Assembly (NCBI RefSeq): GCF_002291425.1
Contig: NZ_CP014136.1
Span: 5,160,925-5,224,924 of the forward strand
Direction: 5' to 3'
DNA: 64,000 nt
From: Gibbsiella quercinecans
GTDB lineage: Bacteria; Pseudomonadota; Gammaproteobacteria; Enterobacterales; Enterobacteriaceae
Under the pieces are notes generated by a model. It did not search any database and was not told where the DNA came from. It worked only from the letters and a program-made list of their open reading frames with translations. Below are positions 9,176 through 19,332 of this stretch, piece after piece. Every line of letters starts with the position of its first letter. Positions within the stretch are counted from its first letter, which is position 1. A program made the position numbers and the translations under genes.

Positions 9176-10066
9176 ATGAAAATAGGATTTATTGGCTTGG
9201 GCATCATGGGTAAGCCCATGAGTAAAAACTTGATTAAAGCCGGTTATTCCCTGGTTGTTGCTGACAAAAATGCGGCATCCATCGATGAGCTGACGGCGCT
9301 GGGCGCCGCCAGCGCGGCAACCCCGAAAGCGGTGGCGGCGCAGTGCGACGTTATTATCACCATGCTGCCTAACTCGCCGCAGGTGAAAGAGGTCGCTCTT
9401 GGCGAGAATGGCGTGATTGATGGTGCCAGGGCAGGCGCGATCTTTATCGATATGAGTTCGATTGCCCCGCTGGCCAGCCGTGAAATTGCCGCCGCACTGC
9501 AAGCGAAAGGTATCCTGATGCTGGATGCGCCAGTCAGCGGTGGTGAACCCAAAGCCATAGACGGCACGCTGTCGGTAATGGTGGGGGGAGACAAAGCGCT
9601 GTTTGACCAATGCCATGATTTGCTGAGAACCATGGCAGGTTCAGTGGTGCATACCGGCGATATCGGGGCTGGCAATGTCACAAAACTGGCCAACCAGGTG
9701 ATTGTGGCATTGAATATCGCCGCGATGGCGGAGGCACTGGTGCTGGCAACGAAAGCCGGCGTCGATCCCGAACTGGTGTTTCAGGCTATCCGCGGCGGCC
9801 TGGCGGGCAGCACGGTACTGGAGGCCAAAGCGCCAATGGTGTTAAACCGCAACTTCAAGCCGGGGTTTCGTATCGATCTGCACATTAAAGATCTGGCTAA
9901 CGCCCTGGATACCTCCCATAGCGTAGGTGCCCAATTGCCGTTAACGTCGGCCGTGATGGAAATGATGCAGGCGCTGCGGGTGGATGGGTTGGGAACGGCG
10001 GATCACTCGGCGCTGGCCTGCTATTACGAGAAACTGGCGAAGGTTGAAGTGAAACAGTTTGATTAA
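9176..10066 (+). CDS. garR: Tartronate semialdehyde reductase
   Basis: A 296-residue beta-hydroxyacid dehydrogenase, nearly identical in layout to E. coli GarR. N-terminal NAD-binding motif KIGFIGLGIMGKPMSKNL, substrate signature DAPVSGGEPKAIDGTLSVM, and the catalytic lysine in GNVTKLANQVIVALN. It reduces tartronate semialdehyde to glycerate with NADH. Two ATGs in tandem (9173 and 9176) follow GAGG; the second matches the family start MKIGFIG. It is 56 nt after garL and feeds garK. Confidence 0.95.
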   Translation: MKIGFIGLGIMGKPMSKNLIKAGYSLVVADKNAASIDELTALGAASAATPKAVAAQCDVIITMLPNSPQVKEVALGENGVIDGARAGAIFIDMSSIAPLASREIAAALQAKGILMLDAPVSGGEPKAIDGTLSVMVGGDKALFDQCHDLLRTMAGSVVHTGDIGAGNVTKLANQVIVALNIAAMAEALVLATKAGVDPELVFQAIRGGLAGSTVLEAKAPMVLNRNFKPGFRIDLHIKDLANALDTSHSVGAQLPLTSAVMEMMQALRVDGLGTADHSALACYYEKLAKVEVKQFD

Positions 10067-10230
10067 TCGCGCTATTGGCGCTTTGGGATCCGTGGGGCGA
10101 ACGGGGAAGGTAACCGGCGCTGCCTTGTCTGAACGCCCGATCCTTCTGCCGTGCGATTAATGTTTCGTCATGGGGGCTGAATTTTCAGCACCCAGTTTCA
10201 ACCTGTGAAACAGCGCCTGTGGAGTGATGG

Positions 10231-11376
10231 ATGAAAATAGTCATTGCACCCGATTCCTATAAAGAAAGCCTGAGTGCGCTGGGCGTTGCCCACGCTATCG
10301 AGCGTGGTTTCCGCGCAATATTTCCTTTAGCGACCTATGTCAGCATCCCGCTTGCCGATGGCGGCGAAGGCACCGTGGAAGCGATGATCGGCGCCACCGG
10401 CGGCACGAAGGTGAACGAGAACGTGACGGGCCCGTTGGGTACGGACGTTGCGGCATTTTGGGGGCTTTCCGGCGATGGCAAGACTGCGTTTATTGAGATG
10501 GCGGCCGCCAGCGGCCTTGAGCTAGTGCCGCCCGCGCTAAGAGACCCGCTCAGAACGACATCATTTGGCACCGGGCAGTTAATCCGTGCGGCTTTAGCAT
10601 CCGGGGTTAGTCATATCATCATCGGTATCGGCGGCAGCGCAACGAATGATGGTGGTGCCGGTATGGTTCAGGCGTTGGGTGCCAGGCTGCTCGATCGGGC
10701 GGGTAACGACATTGGCCGTGGCGGTGGCAGCCTTAGCGAGATCGCTGCCATCGATATGCGCCGGTTTGAGCCAAGGGTGAAGCAGTGCCGTATCGACGTC
10801 GCTTGTGATGTTACCAATCCATTAACCGGCCCTAATGGCGCCTCTTGGGTGTTTGGCCCCCAGAAAGGTGCAACGCCAGCGGTGGTCGAACTGCTTGATA
10901 ACAATCTCCGGCAGTATGCCGGGATCATTAAGCATCAACTAAACATCGAGGTCGACAGCATTGCCGGCGCGGGTGCTGCGGGGGGAATGGGTGCCGCGCT
11001 GTTGGCGTTTTGCGGGGCCAGGCTCAGGAAGGGCATTGAAATCGTCACCGAAGCCCTGGAGCTGGAGCGCCATATCAAAGACTGTGATCTGGTCGTGACT
11101 GGGGAAGGGCGAATTGATGGGCAGAGCATCAACGGCAAGGTACCGATCGGGGTGGCCGCTATCGCGAAAAAACACCGGAAACCGGTTATCGGCATTGCCG
11201 GGAGCCTGTCTTGCGATGTCGATGTGGTCTATCAACAGGGGATCGATGCGGTATTCAGTGTGATTTATGAAATTTGTTCGCTTGAACAAGCGATGCTAAA
11301 TGCATCGGATAATGTGACAAAAACGGCGCGCAACGTTGCGGCGGCCCTCCAATGTATGAAGGGGGTTCGCCTTTAA
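10231..11376 (+). CDS. garK: Glycerate 2-kinase
   Basis: A 381-residue glycerate kinase of the GarK/GlxK family. It starts MKIVIAPDSYKESLSALG, and contains PLADGGEGTVEAM, GIGGSATNDGGAGM and the C-terminal TGEGRIDGQSINGKVP. It phosphorylates glycerate to 2-phosphoglycerate, delivering the carbon of galactarate/talarate to glycolysis. It is the last gene of the cluster, 164 nt after garR with no visible terminator between. It ends just before the ancestral btuC region. Whether the product is the GarK or the GlxK paralogue rests on context. Confidence 0.92.
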   Translation: MKIVIAPDSYKESLSALGVAHAIERGFRAIFPLATYVSIPLADGGEGTVEAMIGATGGTKVNENVTGPLGTDVAAFWGLSGDGKTAFIEMAAASGLELVPPALRDPLRTTSFGTGQLIRAALASGVSHIIIGIGGSATNDGGAGMVQALGARLLDRAGNDIGRGGGSLSEIAAIDMRRFEPRVKQCRIDVACDVTNPLTGPNGASWVFGPQKGATPAVVELLDNNLRQYAGIIKHQLNIEVDSIAGAGAAGGMGAALLAFCGARLRKGIEIVTEALELERHIKDCDLVVTGEGRIDGQSINGKVPIGVAAIAKKHRKPVIGIAGSLSCDVDVVYQQGIDAVFSVIYEICSLEQAMLNASDNVTKTARNVAAALQCMKGVRL

Positions 11377-11530
11377 TCGATAGCGATCCGGCGGGAGCGG
11401 CGGTGTGCCGTTTCCGCCGGTCTGCGGCGCCCATGGGGTTGGCATTGCGTGTTGCAGGCTAACATCCTACTATTTGGCATCGGTCATTCACTCTTGCACT
11501 GTTTTATCGCCGCCGGGAACCTGTTTGTTT

Positions 11531-12535
11531 ATGCCAACCAAGCCCACTTTCATCGCTCTTCTGCAACAGCAACGTTCCCGCGATCAAAACCACCTGTCTC
11601 TGCTGGCGTTCGGCACCTTGGTTATTTTCGTTGTCAGCCTGTGCGCCGGCGATAGTTGGATCTGGCCGTCGCAGTGGTTGAGCGATTCGGCGCAATTATT
11701 TGTTTGGCAACTGCGCATGCCGCGCACGCTGGCAGTGCTGGCCGTGGGGGCGAGCTTGGCGGTGAGTGGCGCGGTTATGCAGGCGTTGTTCGAAAATCCG
11801 CTGGCGGAGCCGGGGCTGCTTGGCGTGGCCAACGGGGCCGGGGTGGCGCTGGTGCTCACTGTATTGTTGGGGCATGGATTGTTGCCGGTTGCGTTGATGA
11901 GCCTGAATGCGATTATCGGGGCGCTGCTGATAACCTTCCTGCTGTTGGCGTTTGCCCGCCGCCGCGTGACCAACGCGCGTTTGCTGCTGGTGGGTGTGGC
12001 ACTCGGCATCGTGTGTTCCGCGATCATGACCTGGGCGGTTTACATCAGCACCAGCCTGGATCTGCGCCAACTGATGTACTGGATGATGGGCAGCTTTGGC
12101 GGCGTGGACTGGCGGCAAAAATGGCTGGTTTTGGCGCTCCTGCCCGTGCTGCTGTGGCTATGCCGGCAGGGCAACGTGCTCAATGTGATGGCGCTGGGCG
12201 AGGTGCAGGCGCGGCAACTCGGGCTGTCTTTATACCTGTGGCGCAATCTGTTGGTGTTGGCGGTCGGCTGTCTGGTTGGCATCAGCGTGGCGTTGGCCGG
12301 CGTGATAGGCTTTGTTGGCCTGGTGATCCCGCACATATTGCGCCTGATTGGGCTGACCGATCAGCGCTATCTGTTGCCCGGTTGCGCCTTGGCCGGCGCC
12401 GGCGTTTTGCTGGCGGCAGACGTGACCGCGCGGGTTACTCTGGCCGCGGCCGAATTGCCGATCGGCGTGGTCACCGCTACCCTGGGCGCACCGCTTTTTA
12501 TCTGGTTACTGCTGCGGGTAAAAAGCGTAAGGTAA
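11531..12535 (+). CDS. btuC: Vitamin B12 ABC importer, permease
   Basis: A 334-residue FecCD-family permease with about ten membrane helices. The start at ATG 11531 ([19 protein letters not shown]) gives the E. coli length; the open frame extends 126 nt upstream but lacks family similarity. Conserved stretches include [30 protein letters not shown], and the coupling-region sequence [13 protein letters not shown]. It forms the inner-membrane channel of BtuCD-F, which imports cobalamin. It heads btuC-btuE-btuD. In E. coli it directly follows ihfA; here the sugar-acid block is between them. Confidence 0.95.
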   Translation: MPTKPTFIALLQQQRSRDQNHLSLLAFGTLVIFVVSLCAGDSWIWPSQWLSDSAQLFVWQLRMPRTLAVLAVGASLAVSGAVMQALFENPLAEPGLLGVANGAGVALVLTVLLGHGLLPVALMSLNAIIGALLITFLLLAFARRRVTNARLLLVGVALGIVCSAIMTWAVYISTSLDLRQLMYWMMGSFGGVDWRQKWLVLALLPVLLWLCRQGNVLNVMALGEVQARQLGLSLYLWRNLLVLAVGCLVGISVALAGVIGFVGLVIPHILRLIGLTDQRYLLPGCALAGAGVLLAADVTARVTLAAAELPIGVVTATLGAPLFIWLLLRVKSVR

Positions 12536-12617
12536 TCGCATCGATGCGGTACACATTGGCCGCTGCGCCGTGCGCCGCGTATCTTCACCTGCAAATAAAC
12601 AGAAAGGATGGGTTCCG

Positions 12618-13169
12618 ATGAGTCAGTCAATAAACGCGATACCACTGCAAACGATTGATAACCGTGCAACCACGCTGGCGGAGTATCAAGGCGACGTTTT
12701 ACTGGTGGTCAATGTGGCCTCACAATGCGGCCTGACCGAACAGTATGAAGGCCTGGAAGCGCTGTATGAAAGCTATCGCGACCGCGGTTTTGCGGTGCTG
12801 GGCTTTCCGTCCAACGAATTTCTCGGGCAAGAGCCCGGCAGCAACGAAGAGATTCTGGCGTTTTGCCGCGGCACGTTCGGCGTGCAGTTCCCCATGTTCA
12901 GCAAGATTGAAGTCAACGGTGCAAACCGCCATCCGTTGTATCAGGCGTTGATTGCCGCTAAACCAGAAGCCGTGGTGCCAGCCGGCAGCGAGTTCAAGGC
13001 ACGCCGGATCAGCAAGGGGCAGGGGCCAAAGCAGCCCGGCGATATTCTGTGGAACTTTGAGAAATTCCTGATTGGGCGCGATGGCAACGTGCTGGCGCGT
13101 TTTGCCCCGGATATGAAGCCGCAGGATCCTGCCATTGTCACTGCCATCGAACAGGCGCTGGCGCAGTAA
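12618..13169 (+). CDS. btuE: Glutathione/thioredoxin peroxidase BtuE
   Basis: A 183-residue Gpx-family peroxidase, the same length as E. coli BtuE. ATG 12618 is preceded by AAAGGA. The active-site motif NVASQCGLTEQY carries the peroxidatic cysteine, and the tetrad partners fall in FPSNEF and ILWNFEKFLI. It reduces peroxides and is not required for B12 transport in E. coli although it lies in that operon. It sits 82 nt after btuC and 6 nt before btuD. A second Gpx gene is at 28076-28576. Confidence 0.95.
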   Translation: MSQSINAIPLQTIDNRATTLAEYQGDVLLVVNVASQCGLTEQYEGLEALYESYRDRGFAVLGFPSNEFLGQEPGSNEEILAFCRGTFGVQFPMFSKIEVNGANRHPLYQALIAAKPEAVVPAGSEFKARRISKGQGPKQPGDILWNFEKFLIGRDGNVLARFAPDMKPQDPAIVTAIEQALAQ

Positions 13170-13175
13170 TTCGCG

Positions 13176-13931
13176 ATGCTGGAGCTTAATCAGGTCAGCG
13201 TTGATCAACGCCTATTCCCGTTGTCTGCCCGGGTGGCGCCAGGCAGCCAAATACACCTGATTGGCCCCAATGGCGCCGGTAAAAGCACCCTGTTGGCGCG
13301 GGTGGCTGGGCTGCTGCCCGGCGGCGGCCAGGTGCTGCTGGATGGGCAGCCGCTCAGCCACTATTCGGCGGGGCAGTTGGCACGCCGGCGCGCCTATTTG
13401 GGCCAGCAACAGCCGCCGGCGGCATTCATGCCGGTTTTTCAATATCTGGCGCTGCATCAGCCGCCGGGGTGTGGCGCTGCCGTATTGGAAGATACCCTGG
13501 GGTACCTGTGTCGGCAACTGAAGCTGGCGGATAAGTTGCCGCGCACGCTCGTCCAGCTTTCCGGCGGCGAGTGGCAACGGGTGCGCCTGGTTGCCGCGCT
13601 GCTGCAGGTTTGGCCGGCGGTCAACCCATTGAGCCGGCTGCTGCTGCTGGATGAGCCGGGCAATAGCCTGGATGTGGCGCAGAAAGCCGCATTGGATCGG
13701 TTATTGCGCGAGTTTTGCCAACAGGGGCGCAGCGTGCTGGTCTGTGCGCACGATCTGAACCAAACATTGCAGCAGGCTGATCAGGTGTGGTTATTGCGCG
13801 CCGGGCGGGTGGTGGCGCAAGGGCCAAGCCAGGAAGTGATGGTGCCGGCGTTATTATCGCCGGTTTATGAGATTGGTTTCCATTTACAAATGGTTGGCGA
13901 GCAGCGTTGGCTGATGACGCGCGATGCTTAA
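13176..13931 (+). CDS. btuD: Vitamin B12 ABC importer, ATPase
   Basis: A 251-residue ABC ATPase. Walker [17 protein letters not shown], signature LSGGEWQRVRLVAAL, Walker B LLLLDEPGNSLD and H-loop VCAHDLNQT are all intact. It powers BtuC for cobalamin import. It starts 6 nt after btuE. The arn operon follows downstream, where E. coli has nlpC. Confidence 0.95.
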   Translation: MLELNQVSVDQRLFPLSARVAPGSQIHLIGPNGAGKSTLLARVAGLLPGGGQVLLDGQPLSHYSAGQLARRRAYLGQQQPPAAFMPVFQYLALHQPPGCGAAVLEDTLGYLCRQLKLADKLPRTLVQLSGGEWQRVRLVAALLQVWPAVNPLSRLLLLDEPGNSLDVAQKAALDRLLREFCQQGRSVLVCAHDLNQTLQQADQVWLLRAGRVVAQGPSQEVMVPALLSPVYEIGFHLQMVGEQRWLMTRDA

Positions 13932-14081
13932 AACTTAAGTTGCCTATGATTTGCAATATAAATAGAAGTTAAACAAAACGAATATAAATGAAATCGAATT
14001 TGTAGAATATGAATTTTTCTTCAAGACTTTCTGGTTTTTACACCCAAAAAGGGCAAGGTACTGGTGATTAAAGTGACTTTT

Positions 14082-14098
14082 ATTAAGAATGCATTAAG
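14082..14098 (+). promoter_or_regulatory. Candidate PmrA (BasR) box
   Basis: ATTAAG, five bases, ATTAAG: a direct repeat with 11-bp period, five of six bases matching the YTTAAK half-site of PmrA in each copy. It is 220 nt upstream of arnB, so it would need a distal promoter or act from afar. Confidence 0.4.
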
Positions 14099-14247
14099 AT
14101 GAGAAAATAAGTTAATATTGTATTTATATTTTTTGTTTTTAGTCTAGTCATACACATAGATTAATATCGTTACAGTTCTAATCACGGCAGTTAACTATGC
14201 TTACAGAAATTCACCTTTCATAAAATATTATTGGCCTGTTCCTTTGT

Positions 14248-14282
14248 CGTTTAATCTTCATTAAATAATTGCGCCCTATAAT
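14248..14282 (+). promoter_or_regulatory. Candidate PhoP box and -10 of the arn promoter
   Basis: CGTTTA, five bases, CATTAA resembles the PhoP direct repeat (T/G)GTTTA-N5-(T/G)GTTTA. Twelve bases downstream is a perfect TATAAT (14277-14282), the normal distance in PhoP-dependent promoters. The predicted transcript would begin near 14289, about 29 nt before the arnB start. Confidence 0.5.
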
Positions 14283-14317
14283 TGCCCTATCGCAAACTCG
14301 ATATGCTTAGGTTAACT

Positions 14318-15478
14318 ATGGCTCAGGAACAATTCTTGCCATTCTCTCGTCCATCTATGGGTGAAGAAGAAATAACAGCGGTTGAAAAGGTATTACGCTC
14401 CGGCTGGATTACCACCGGCCCGCAAAACCAACGTTTGGAAACGGATTTTTGCACCGCCTTTGGCTGTAAATACGCGATTGCCATTAACTCTGCCACGGCG
14501 GGTATGCATGTCACGCTAGTGGCGTTGGGCATCGGGCCGGGTGATGAGGTCATCACACCTTCAATGACCTGGGTTTCTACGCCGAACATGATCGAGCTGC
14601 TCGGCGCCACGCCCGTGATGGTTGATATTGATCGCGATACGCTGATGGTCAGTGCCGCAGCGGTTGAAGCCGCCATCACGCCGAGAACCAAGGCGATTGT
14701 GCCGGTGCATTATGCCGGTGCGCCGCTGGACATCGCCGCACTGCGCGACGTGGCGCAGCGGCACAATATTCCGCTGATTGAAGATGCGGCCCATGCGGCC
14801 GGCGCCCGCTATCGCGGCGAGTGGGTGGGCGCGCGCGGCACGGCGATTTTCTCTTTCCATGCGATTAAAAACATGACCTGTGCCGAAGGCGGCCTGATCG
14901 CCACCGATGATGACGCACTGGCGGCGCGTCTGCGCAGCCTGAAGTTCCACGGCCTGGGTGTCGACGCTTTCGATCGCCAACAGCTAGGGCGTAAACCCCA
15001 GGCGGAAGTGATCGAGCCGGGCTACAAATACAATCTTTCCGATGTGCATGCAGCCATCGCCGTGGTGCAGCTGCAGCGTTTGCCGCAGCTTAACGCCCGC
15101 CGCAAATCACTGGCGGCACGCTACCTGGCGATGTTGCAGGATTCTCCCTTCCAACCGCTCGGCCTGCCGGATTATCCGCACGACCATGCCTGGCATCTGT
15201 TCATCGTGCGCGTCGATCTCGAACGCTGCGGCCTGGATCGCGATCGGCTGATGCAACGCCTGCAAGAGCAGGGCATTGGCACGGGCCTGCATTTCCGCGC
15301 GGCGCACACGCAGAAATTCTACCGTGAACGCTATCCACAGCTTTCATTGCCGAATACCGAATGGAACTCGGCGCGGCTGTGCTCTTTACCGTTATTTCCG
15401 GATATGCGCGATGAAGATGTCGATCGCGTTGTTAACGCCTTGTTTTCAATTGTGGAGTCAGAACGTGCCGCGGGTTGA
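14318..15478 (+). CDS. arnB: UDP-4-amino-4-deoxy-L-arabinose aminotransferase
   Basis: A 386-residue PLP-dependent aminotransferase of the DegT/DnrJ/EryC1 family. ATG 14318 ([15 protein letters not shown]) is chosen over upstream starts because it matches the family start and has an AGG 7 nt before. The Schiff-base lysine lies in [17 protein letters not shown]. It turns UDP-L-Ara4O into UDP-L-Ara4N using glutamate. It is the first of seven genes arnBCADTEF that add L-Ara4N to lipid A and give resistance to cationic peptides. arnC overlaps its end. Confidence 0.96.
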   Translation: MAQEQFLPFSRPSMGEEEITAVEKVLRSGWITTGPQNQRLETDFCTAFGCKYAIAINSATAGMHVTLVALGIGPGDEVITPSMTWVSTPNMIELLGATPVMVDIDRDTLMVSAAAVEAAITPRTKAIVPVHYAGAPLDIAALRDVAQRHNIPLIEDAAHAAGARYRGEWVGARGTAIFSFHAIKNMTCAEGGLIATDDDALAARLRSLKFHGLGVDAFDRQQLGRKPQAEVIEPGYKYNLSDVHAAIAVVQLQRLPQLNARRKSLAARYLAMLQDSPFQPLGLPDYPHDHAWHLFIVRVDLERCGLDRDRLMQRLQEQGIGTGLHFRAAHTQKFYRERYPQLSLPNTEWNSARLCSLPLFPDMRDEDVDRVVNALFSIVESERAAG

Positions 15479-16445
15479 ACCTATTAATAACGTATCGGTG
15501 GTGATCCCGGTCTACAACGAACAGCAGAGCCTGCCGGCGCTGATTGAACGTATCACCGCCGCCTGTCAGCAGTTGCGCCAGGCCTATGAAATCATTTTGG
15601 TGGATGACGGCAGCAGCGATGACTCCGCCGAGATATTAACCGAAGCCGCCGAGAGCCCGGGCAGCCATATCGTCGCCGTGCTGCTGAACCGCAACTACGG
15701 CCAGCACTCGGCGATCATGGCGGGGTTTAACCAGGCGCACGGCGATCTGGTCATCACCCTGGATGCCGATCTGCAAAACCCGCCGGAAGAGATCCCGCGG
15801 CTGGTGAGCGTGGCCGAAGAAGGCTATGACGTGGTCGGCACGGTGCGCGCCAACCGCCAGGATTCCTGGTTCCGCAAGAGCGCGTCGCGCGTCATCAATA
15901 TGATGATCCAGCGCGCCACCGGCAAATCGATGGGCGATTACGGCTGCATGCTGCGTGCTTACCGCCGCCACATCGTCGAGGCGATGCTGCATTGCCATGA
16001 GCGCAGCACTTTTATCCCGATCCTGGCCAATACCTTCGCCCGCCGCACGACGGAAATCGACGTCGAGCACGCAGAGCGTGAATTCGGCGATTCGAAATAC
16101 AGCCTGATGAAGCTGATTAACCTGATGTATGACCTGATCACCTGCCTGACGACCACGCCGCTGCGCCTGCTCAGCGTGGTGGGCAGCGTCATCGCGCTGT
16201 CCGGTTTCACGCTGGCGATCGTGCTGATCGCCATGCGGCTGATCTTAGGCACCCAGTGGGGGGCCGAAGGGGTATTTATGCTGTTTGCCGTGCTGTTTAC
16301 CTTCGTCGGCGCCCAGTTTGTCGGTATGGGGCTACTCGGTGAGTACATCGGGCGTATCTACAACGATGTGCGCGCCCGCCCACGTTATTTTGTTCAGAAA
16401 GTGGTTGGCGCTAAGCCAAACCACCACATTCAGGAAGAAGAGTAA
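15465..16445 (+). CDS. arnC: Undecaprenyl-phosphate Ara4FN transferase
   Basis: A 326-residue GT2 glycosyltransferase with two C-terminal membrane helices. A GTG start at 15465 is preferred: GGAG is 7 nt upstream, and [20 protein letters not shown] matches ArnC N-termini. It overlaps arnB by 14 nt. The catalytic region includes [25 protein letters not shown] and RQDSWFRK. It moves the formylated sugar Ara4FN from UDP to undecaprenyl phosphate at the inner face of the inner membrane. Its stop and the arnA start overlap (TAATG). Confidence 0.95.
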   Translation: MPRVEPINNVSVVIPVYNEQQSLPALIERITAACQQLRQAYEIILVDDGSSDDSAEILTEAAESPGSHIVAVLLNRNYGQHSAIMAGFNQAHGDLVITLDADLQNPPEEIPRLVSVAEEGYDVVGTVRANRQDSWFRKSASRVINMMIQRATGKSMGDYGCMLRAYRRHIVEAMLHCHERSTFIPILANTFARRTTEIDVEHAEREFGDSKYSLMKLINLMYDLITCLTTTPLRLLSVVGSVIALSGFTLAIVLIAMRLILGTQWGAEGVFMLFAVLFTFVGAQFVGMGLLGEYIGRIYNDVRARPRYFVQKVVGAKPNHHIQEEE

Positions 16446-18430
16446 TGAAAACTATCGTATTTGCTTACCATGATATCGGCTGCGCCGGTTTGAAAGCGCT
16501 AACGGAGGCCGGCTATGACGTGCAGGCCGTGTTCACCCATACCGATGCGCCGGGTGAAAACCATTTCTTTTCTTCCGTGGCGCGGTTGGGCGCAGAGCTG
16601 AATCTGCCGGTTTATGCGCCGGAGGACGTCAATCACCCTTTGTGGGTTGAACGTATTCGCGAGCTGCAGCCGGACGTGATTTTCTCGTTCTACTACCGCA
16701 ACATGCTCAGCGAAGAGATCCTGGCGCTGGCGCCGCAGGGGGGCTTCAACCTGCATGGATCGCTGTTGCCGCGCTACCGCGGGCGGGCGCCGGTCAACTG
16801 GGTGCTGGTTAACGGCGAAACCGAAACCGGGGTAACGCTGCATAAAATGGTTAAGCGCCCGGATGCCGGCGACATCGTTGCCCAGCATAAGGTCGCGATT
16901 AGCGAGGATGACACGGCGTTAACCCTGCACGGTAAACTGCGGGAAGCCGCGCAGAGCCTGCTGAACGACACCTTGCCGCAACTGAAGAACGGCAGCGTAA
17001 CCTTCACCCCGCAAAACGAGGCCGAAGCCAGCTATTACGGCCGCCGCACTGCCGCCGATGGCGAGATCCAGTGGCATAAATCCGCGCGGGAAATCAACAA
17101 CCTGGTGCGCGCGGTAACCGATCCTTACCCGGGTGCGTTCAGTTACCTGGGCCAGCAGAAAGTAATTGTCTGGCAGGGGCGCGTGCTGAATACACCGCAT
17201 GACAAACAGCCGGGCACTGTGCTGGCCACTGCGCCGCTGACCATCGCCTGTGGCGAAGGCGCGCTGGAAATCGTCGCCGGCCAGAGCGAGGCGGGGCTGT
17301 ATGTGCACGGTGCCCGCCTGGCAGAGGAAATGGGCATCGTCACCGATGTGCGCCTGGGCGCCAAGCCGACCAGCGCGGTTAAACGCCGGACCCGGGTGTT
17401 GATTCTGGGGGTGAACGGCTTTATCGGCAACCACCTGACCGAACGCCTGTTGCGCGACGGCAACTACGATATCTATGGGCTGGATATCAGCTCCGACGCC
17501 ATTTGCCGCTTCCTTGACGATCCGCACTTCCACTTTGTGGAAGGGGACATCAGCATCCATTCCGAGTGGATTGAATACCACATTAAAAAATGCGACGTGG
17601 TGCTGCCGCTGGTGGCCATCGCAACGCCTATCGAATACACCCGCAACCCGCTGCGTGTGTTCGAGCTGGATTTCGAAGAGAACCTGAAAATCGTGCGCGA
17701 CTGCGTGAAATACCACAAGCGCATTATTTTCCCCTCCACATCCGAAGTTTACGGCATGTGCGACGATCAGCAGTTTGACGAAGACTGTTCGCGCTTAATC
17801 GTCGGGCCGATCAGCAAGCAACGCTGGATCTACTCGGTCTCCAAACAGCTGCTTGACCGGGTGATCTGGGCTTACGGCGTGCAACAGGGGCTGAAATTTA
17901 CCCTGTTCCGTCCGTTCAACTGGATGGGGCCACGGCTCGATAGCCTGGATGCCGCACGCATCGGCTCTTCCCGCGCGATTACCCAGTTGATCCTCAACCT
18001 GGTGGAAGGATCGCCGATCAAGCTGGTGGATGGCGGGGAGCAAAAACGCTGCTTTACCGACATTAACGACGGCATCGAAGCATTGTTTCGCATTATCGAA
18101 AACTGCCACGGCCAGTGCGACGGCCAGATTATCAATATCGGCAACCCGACCAACGAAGCCAGCATCCGCGAACTGGCGGAAATGCTGCTGGAATGCTTCA
18201 ACCAGCACCCGCTGCGCGATCGCTTCCCTCCGTTCGCCGGTTTTAACGCGGTGGAAAGCAGCAGCTACTATGGCAAAGGCTATCAGGACGTTGAGCACCG
18301 CACGCCGAGCATCAGGAACGCACAGCGCCTGCTGGATTGGCAGCCGACCATTAAAATGCGCCAGACAGTAGCCGAAACGCTGGATTACTTTCTGCAAACC
18401 AACGTTCAGGAAAAGGGCGTTAGCCAATGA
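16445..18430 (+). CDS. arnA: Bifunctional UDP-L-Ara4N formyltransferase / UDP-glucuronate decarboxylase
   Basis: A 661-residue two-domain enzyme. The N-terminal formyltransferase domain keeps N102, H104 (in [15 protein letters not shown]) and D140, the catalytic set known from E. coli ArnA. The C-terminal SDR-type domain, from about residue 310, has the NAD motif [24 protein letters not shown], and the YSVSK catalytic Tyr/Lys pair. It oxidises UDP-glucuronate to UDP-Ara4O and later formylates UDP-Ara4N. It is fully intact, and overlaps arnC by 1 nt and arnD by 4 nt, indicating translational coupling. Confidence 0.97.
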   Translation: MKTIVFAYHDIGCAGLKALTEAGYDVQAVFTHTDAPGENHFFSSVARLGAELNLPVYAPEDVNHPLWVERIRELQPDVIFSFYYRNMLSEEILALAPQGGFNLHGSLLPRYRGRAPVNWVLVNGETETGVTLHKMVKRPDAGDIVAQHKVAISEDDTALTLHGKLREAAQSLLNDTLPQLKNGSVTFTPQNEAEASYYGRRTAADGEIQWHKSAREINNLVRAVTDPYPGAFSYLGQQKVIVWQGRVLNTPHDKQPGTVLATAPLTIACGEGALEIVAGQSEAGLYVHGARLAEEMGIVTDVRLGAKPTSAVKRRTRVLILGVNGFIGNHLTERLLRDGNYDIYGLDISSDAICRFLDDPHFHFVEGDISIHSEWIEYHIKKCDVVLPLVAIATPIEYTRNPLRVFELDFEENLKIVRDCVKYHKRIIFPSTSEVYGMCDDQQFDEDCSRLIVGPISKQRWIYSVSKQLLDRVIWAYGVQQGLKFTLFRPFNWMGPRLDSLDAARIGSSRAITQLILNLVEGSPIKLVDGGEQKRCFTDINDGIEALFRIIENCHGQCDGQIINIGNPTNEASIRELAEMLLECFNQHPLRDRFPPFAGFNAVESSSYYGKGYQDVEHRTPSIRNAQRLLDWQPTIKMRQTVAETLDYFLQTNVQEKGVSQ

Positions 18431-19332
18431 TAAAAGTCGGCCTGCGGGTAGATGTCGACACATATAGCGGCACCCGTGACGGTGTGCCGCGCCTGTTGGA
18501 ATTGTTCGAACAGTATGGCATCACGGCCAGCTTTTTTTTCAGCGTTGGGCCAGACAACATGGGGCGCCACTTGTGGCGCCTGCTGCGGCCGGCGTTCCTG
18601 CGCAAAATGCTGCGTTCACAGGCTGCTTCGCTGTATGGCTGGGATATCCTGCTGGCCGGCACCGCATGGCCGGGGCGCAACATCGCCCGCGCTTTTGGCC
18701 CACTGATGAAGCAAACGGCGCGCGCCGGGCATGAGGTGGGGCTGCATGCCTGGGATCACCAGGGCTGGCAGGCCAAAGTGGCACGCTGGTCCGAGGCCGA
18801 ACTGGCGCGCCAGATTCAGCTGGGCGTTGGGGCTTTGCGCGCCTGCATTGAGCAACCGGTAAAGTGCTCTGCGGTGGCCGGCTGGCGTGCGGATCAACGC
18901 GTGTTGTCGGTGAAGCAGCGCTTTGGCTTTCATTACAATAGCGATTGCCGCGGCACGCACCCGTTCCGGCCACTGTTGGCGGATGGGCGCATTGGCACGG
19001 TGCAGATCCCGGTGACCTTGCCGACGTTCGATGAGGTGATTGGCCATGAGGTCAGCCTGGCGGATTACAACGACTTCATTTTGCAGCGGATGTTGCACAG
19101 CAGCGCTGTGCCGGTATACACCATTCACACGGAGGTGGAAGGTATGTCGCAGAGCGCGATGTTCGAACGATTATTGCAACAGGCAGAACGCCTGGGTATT
19201 CAATTTTGCCCACTGGGCGCACTGTTGCCTGTTGATACCACGGCGCTGCCGTTAGGGCAGATCGTGCGGGCGCCGTTCCCCGGGCGAGAGGGCTGGCTTG
19301 GCTGTCAAACCGAAGTGAAGGGTACTCCATGA
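18427..19332 (+). CDS. arnD: Ara4FN deformylase
   Basis: A 301-residue polysaccharide-deacetylase (NodB) family protein. It starts [20 protein letters not shown], where the aspartates of RVDVDT are metal/catalytic residues, and has [15 protein letters not shown] with zinc-binding histidines. It removes the formyl group from undecaprenyl-P-Ara4FN. It overlaps arnA (ATGA at 18427) and arnT by 4 nt. Confidence 0.95.
   Translation: MIKVGLRVDVDTYSGTRDGVPRLLELFEQYGITASFFFSVGPDNMGRHLWRLLRPAFLRKMLRSQAASLYGWDILLAGTAWPGRNIARAFGPLMKQTARAGHEVGLHAWDHQGWQAKVARWSEAELARQIQLGVGALRACIEQPVKCSAVAGWRADQRVLSVKQRFGFHYNSDCRGTHPFRPLLADGRIGTVQIPVTLPTFDEVIGHEVSLADYNDFILQRMLHSSAVPVYTIHTEVEGMSQSAMFERLLQQAERLGIQFCPLGALLPVDTTALPLGQIVRAPFPGREGWLGCQTEVKGTP

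Larger units (their letters stand above)
13932..14317 (+). promoter_or_regulatory. AT-rich regulatory region upstream of the arn operon
   Basis: A 386-nt AT-rich stretch without a credible gene. It holds a candidate PmrA box at 14082-14098, a candidate PhoP box at 14248-14264 and a TATAAT -10 at 14277-14282. The AT richness beside GC-rich genes is also consistent with H-NS silencing, as inference. Confidence 0.6.

Noticed and set aside
11656..12621. 321-codon plus-strand ORF overlapping btuC in another frame
   Set aside because: It is Gly/Arg/Ala-rich out-of-frame sequence of a GC-rich gene; btuC in the other frame is clearly the real gene.
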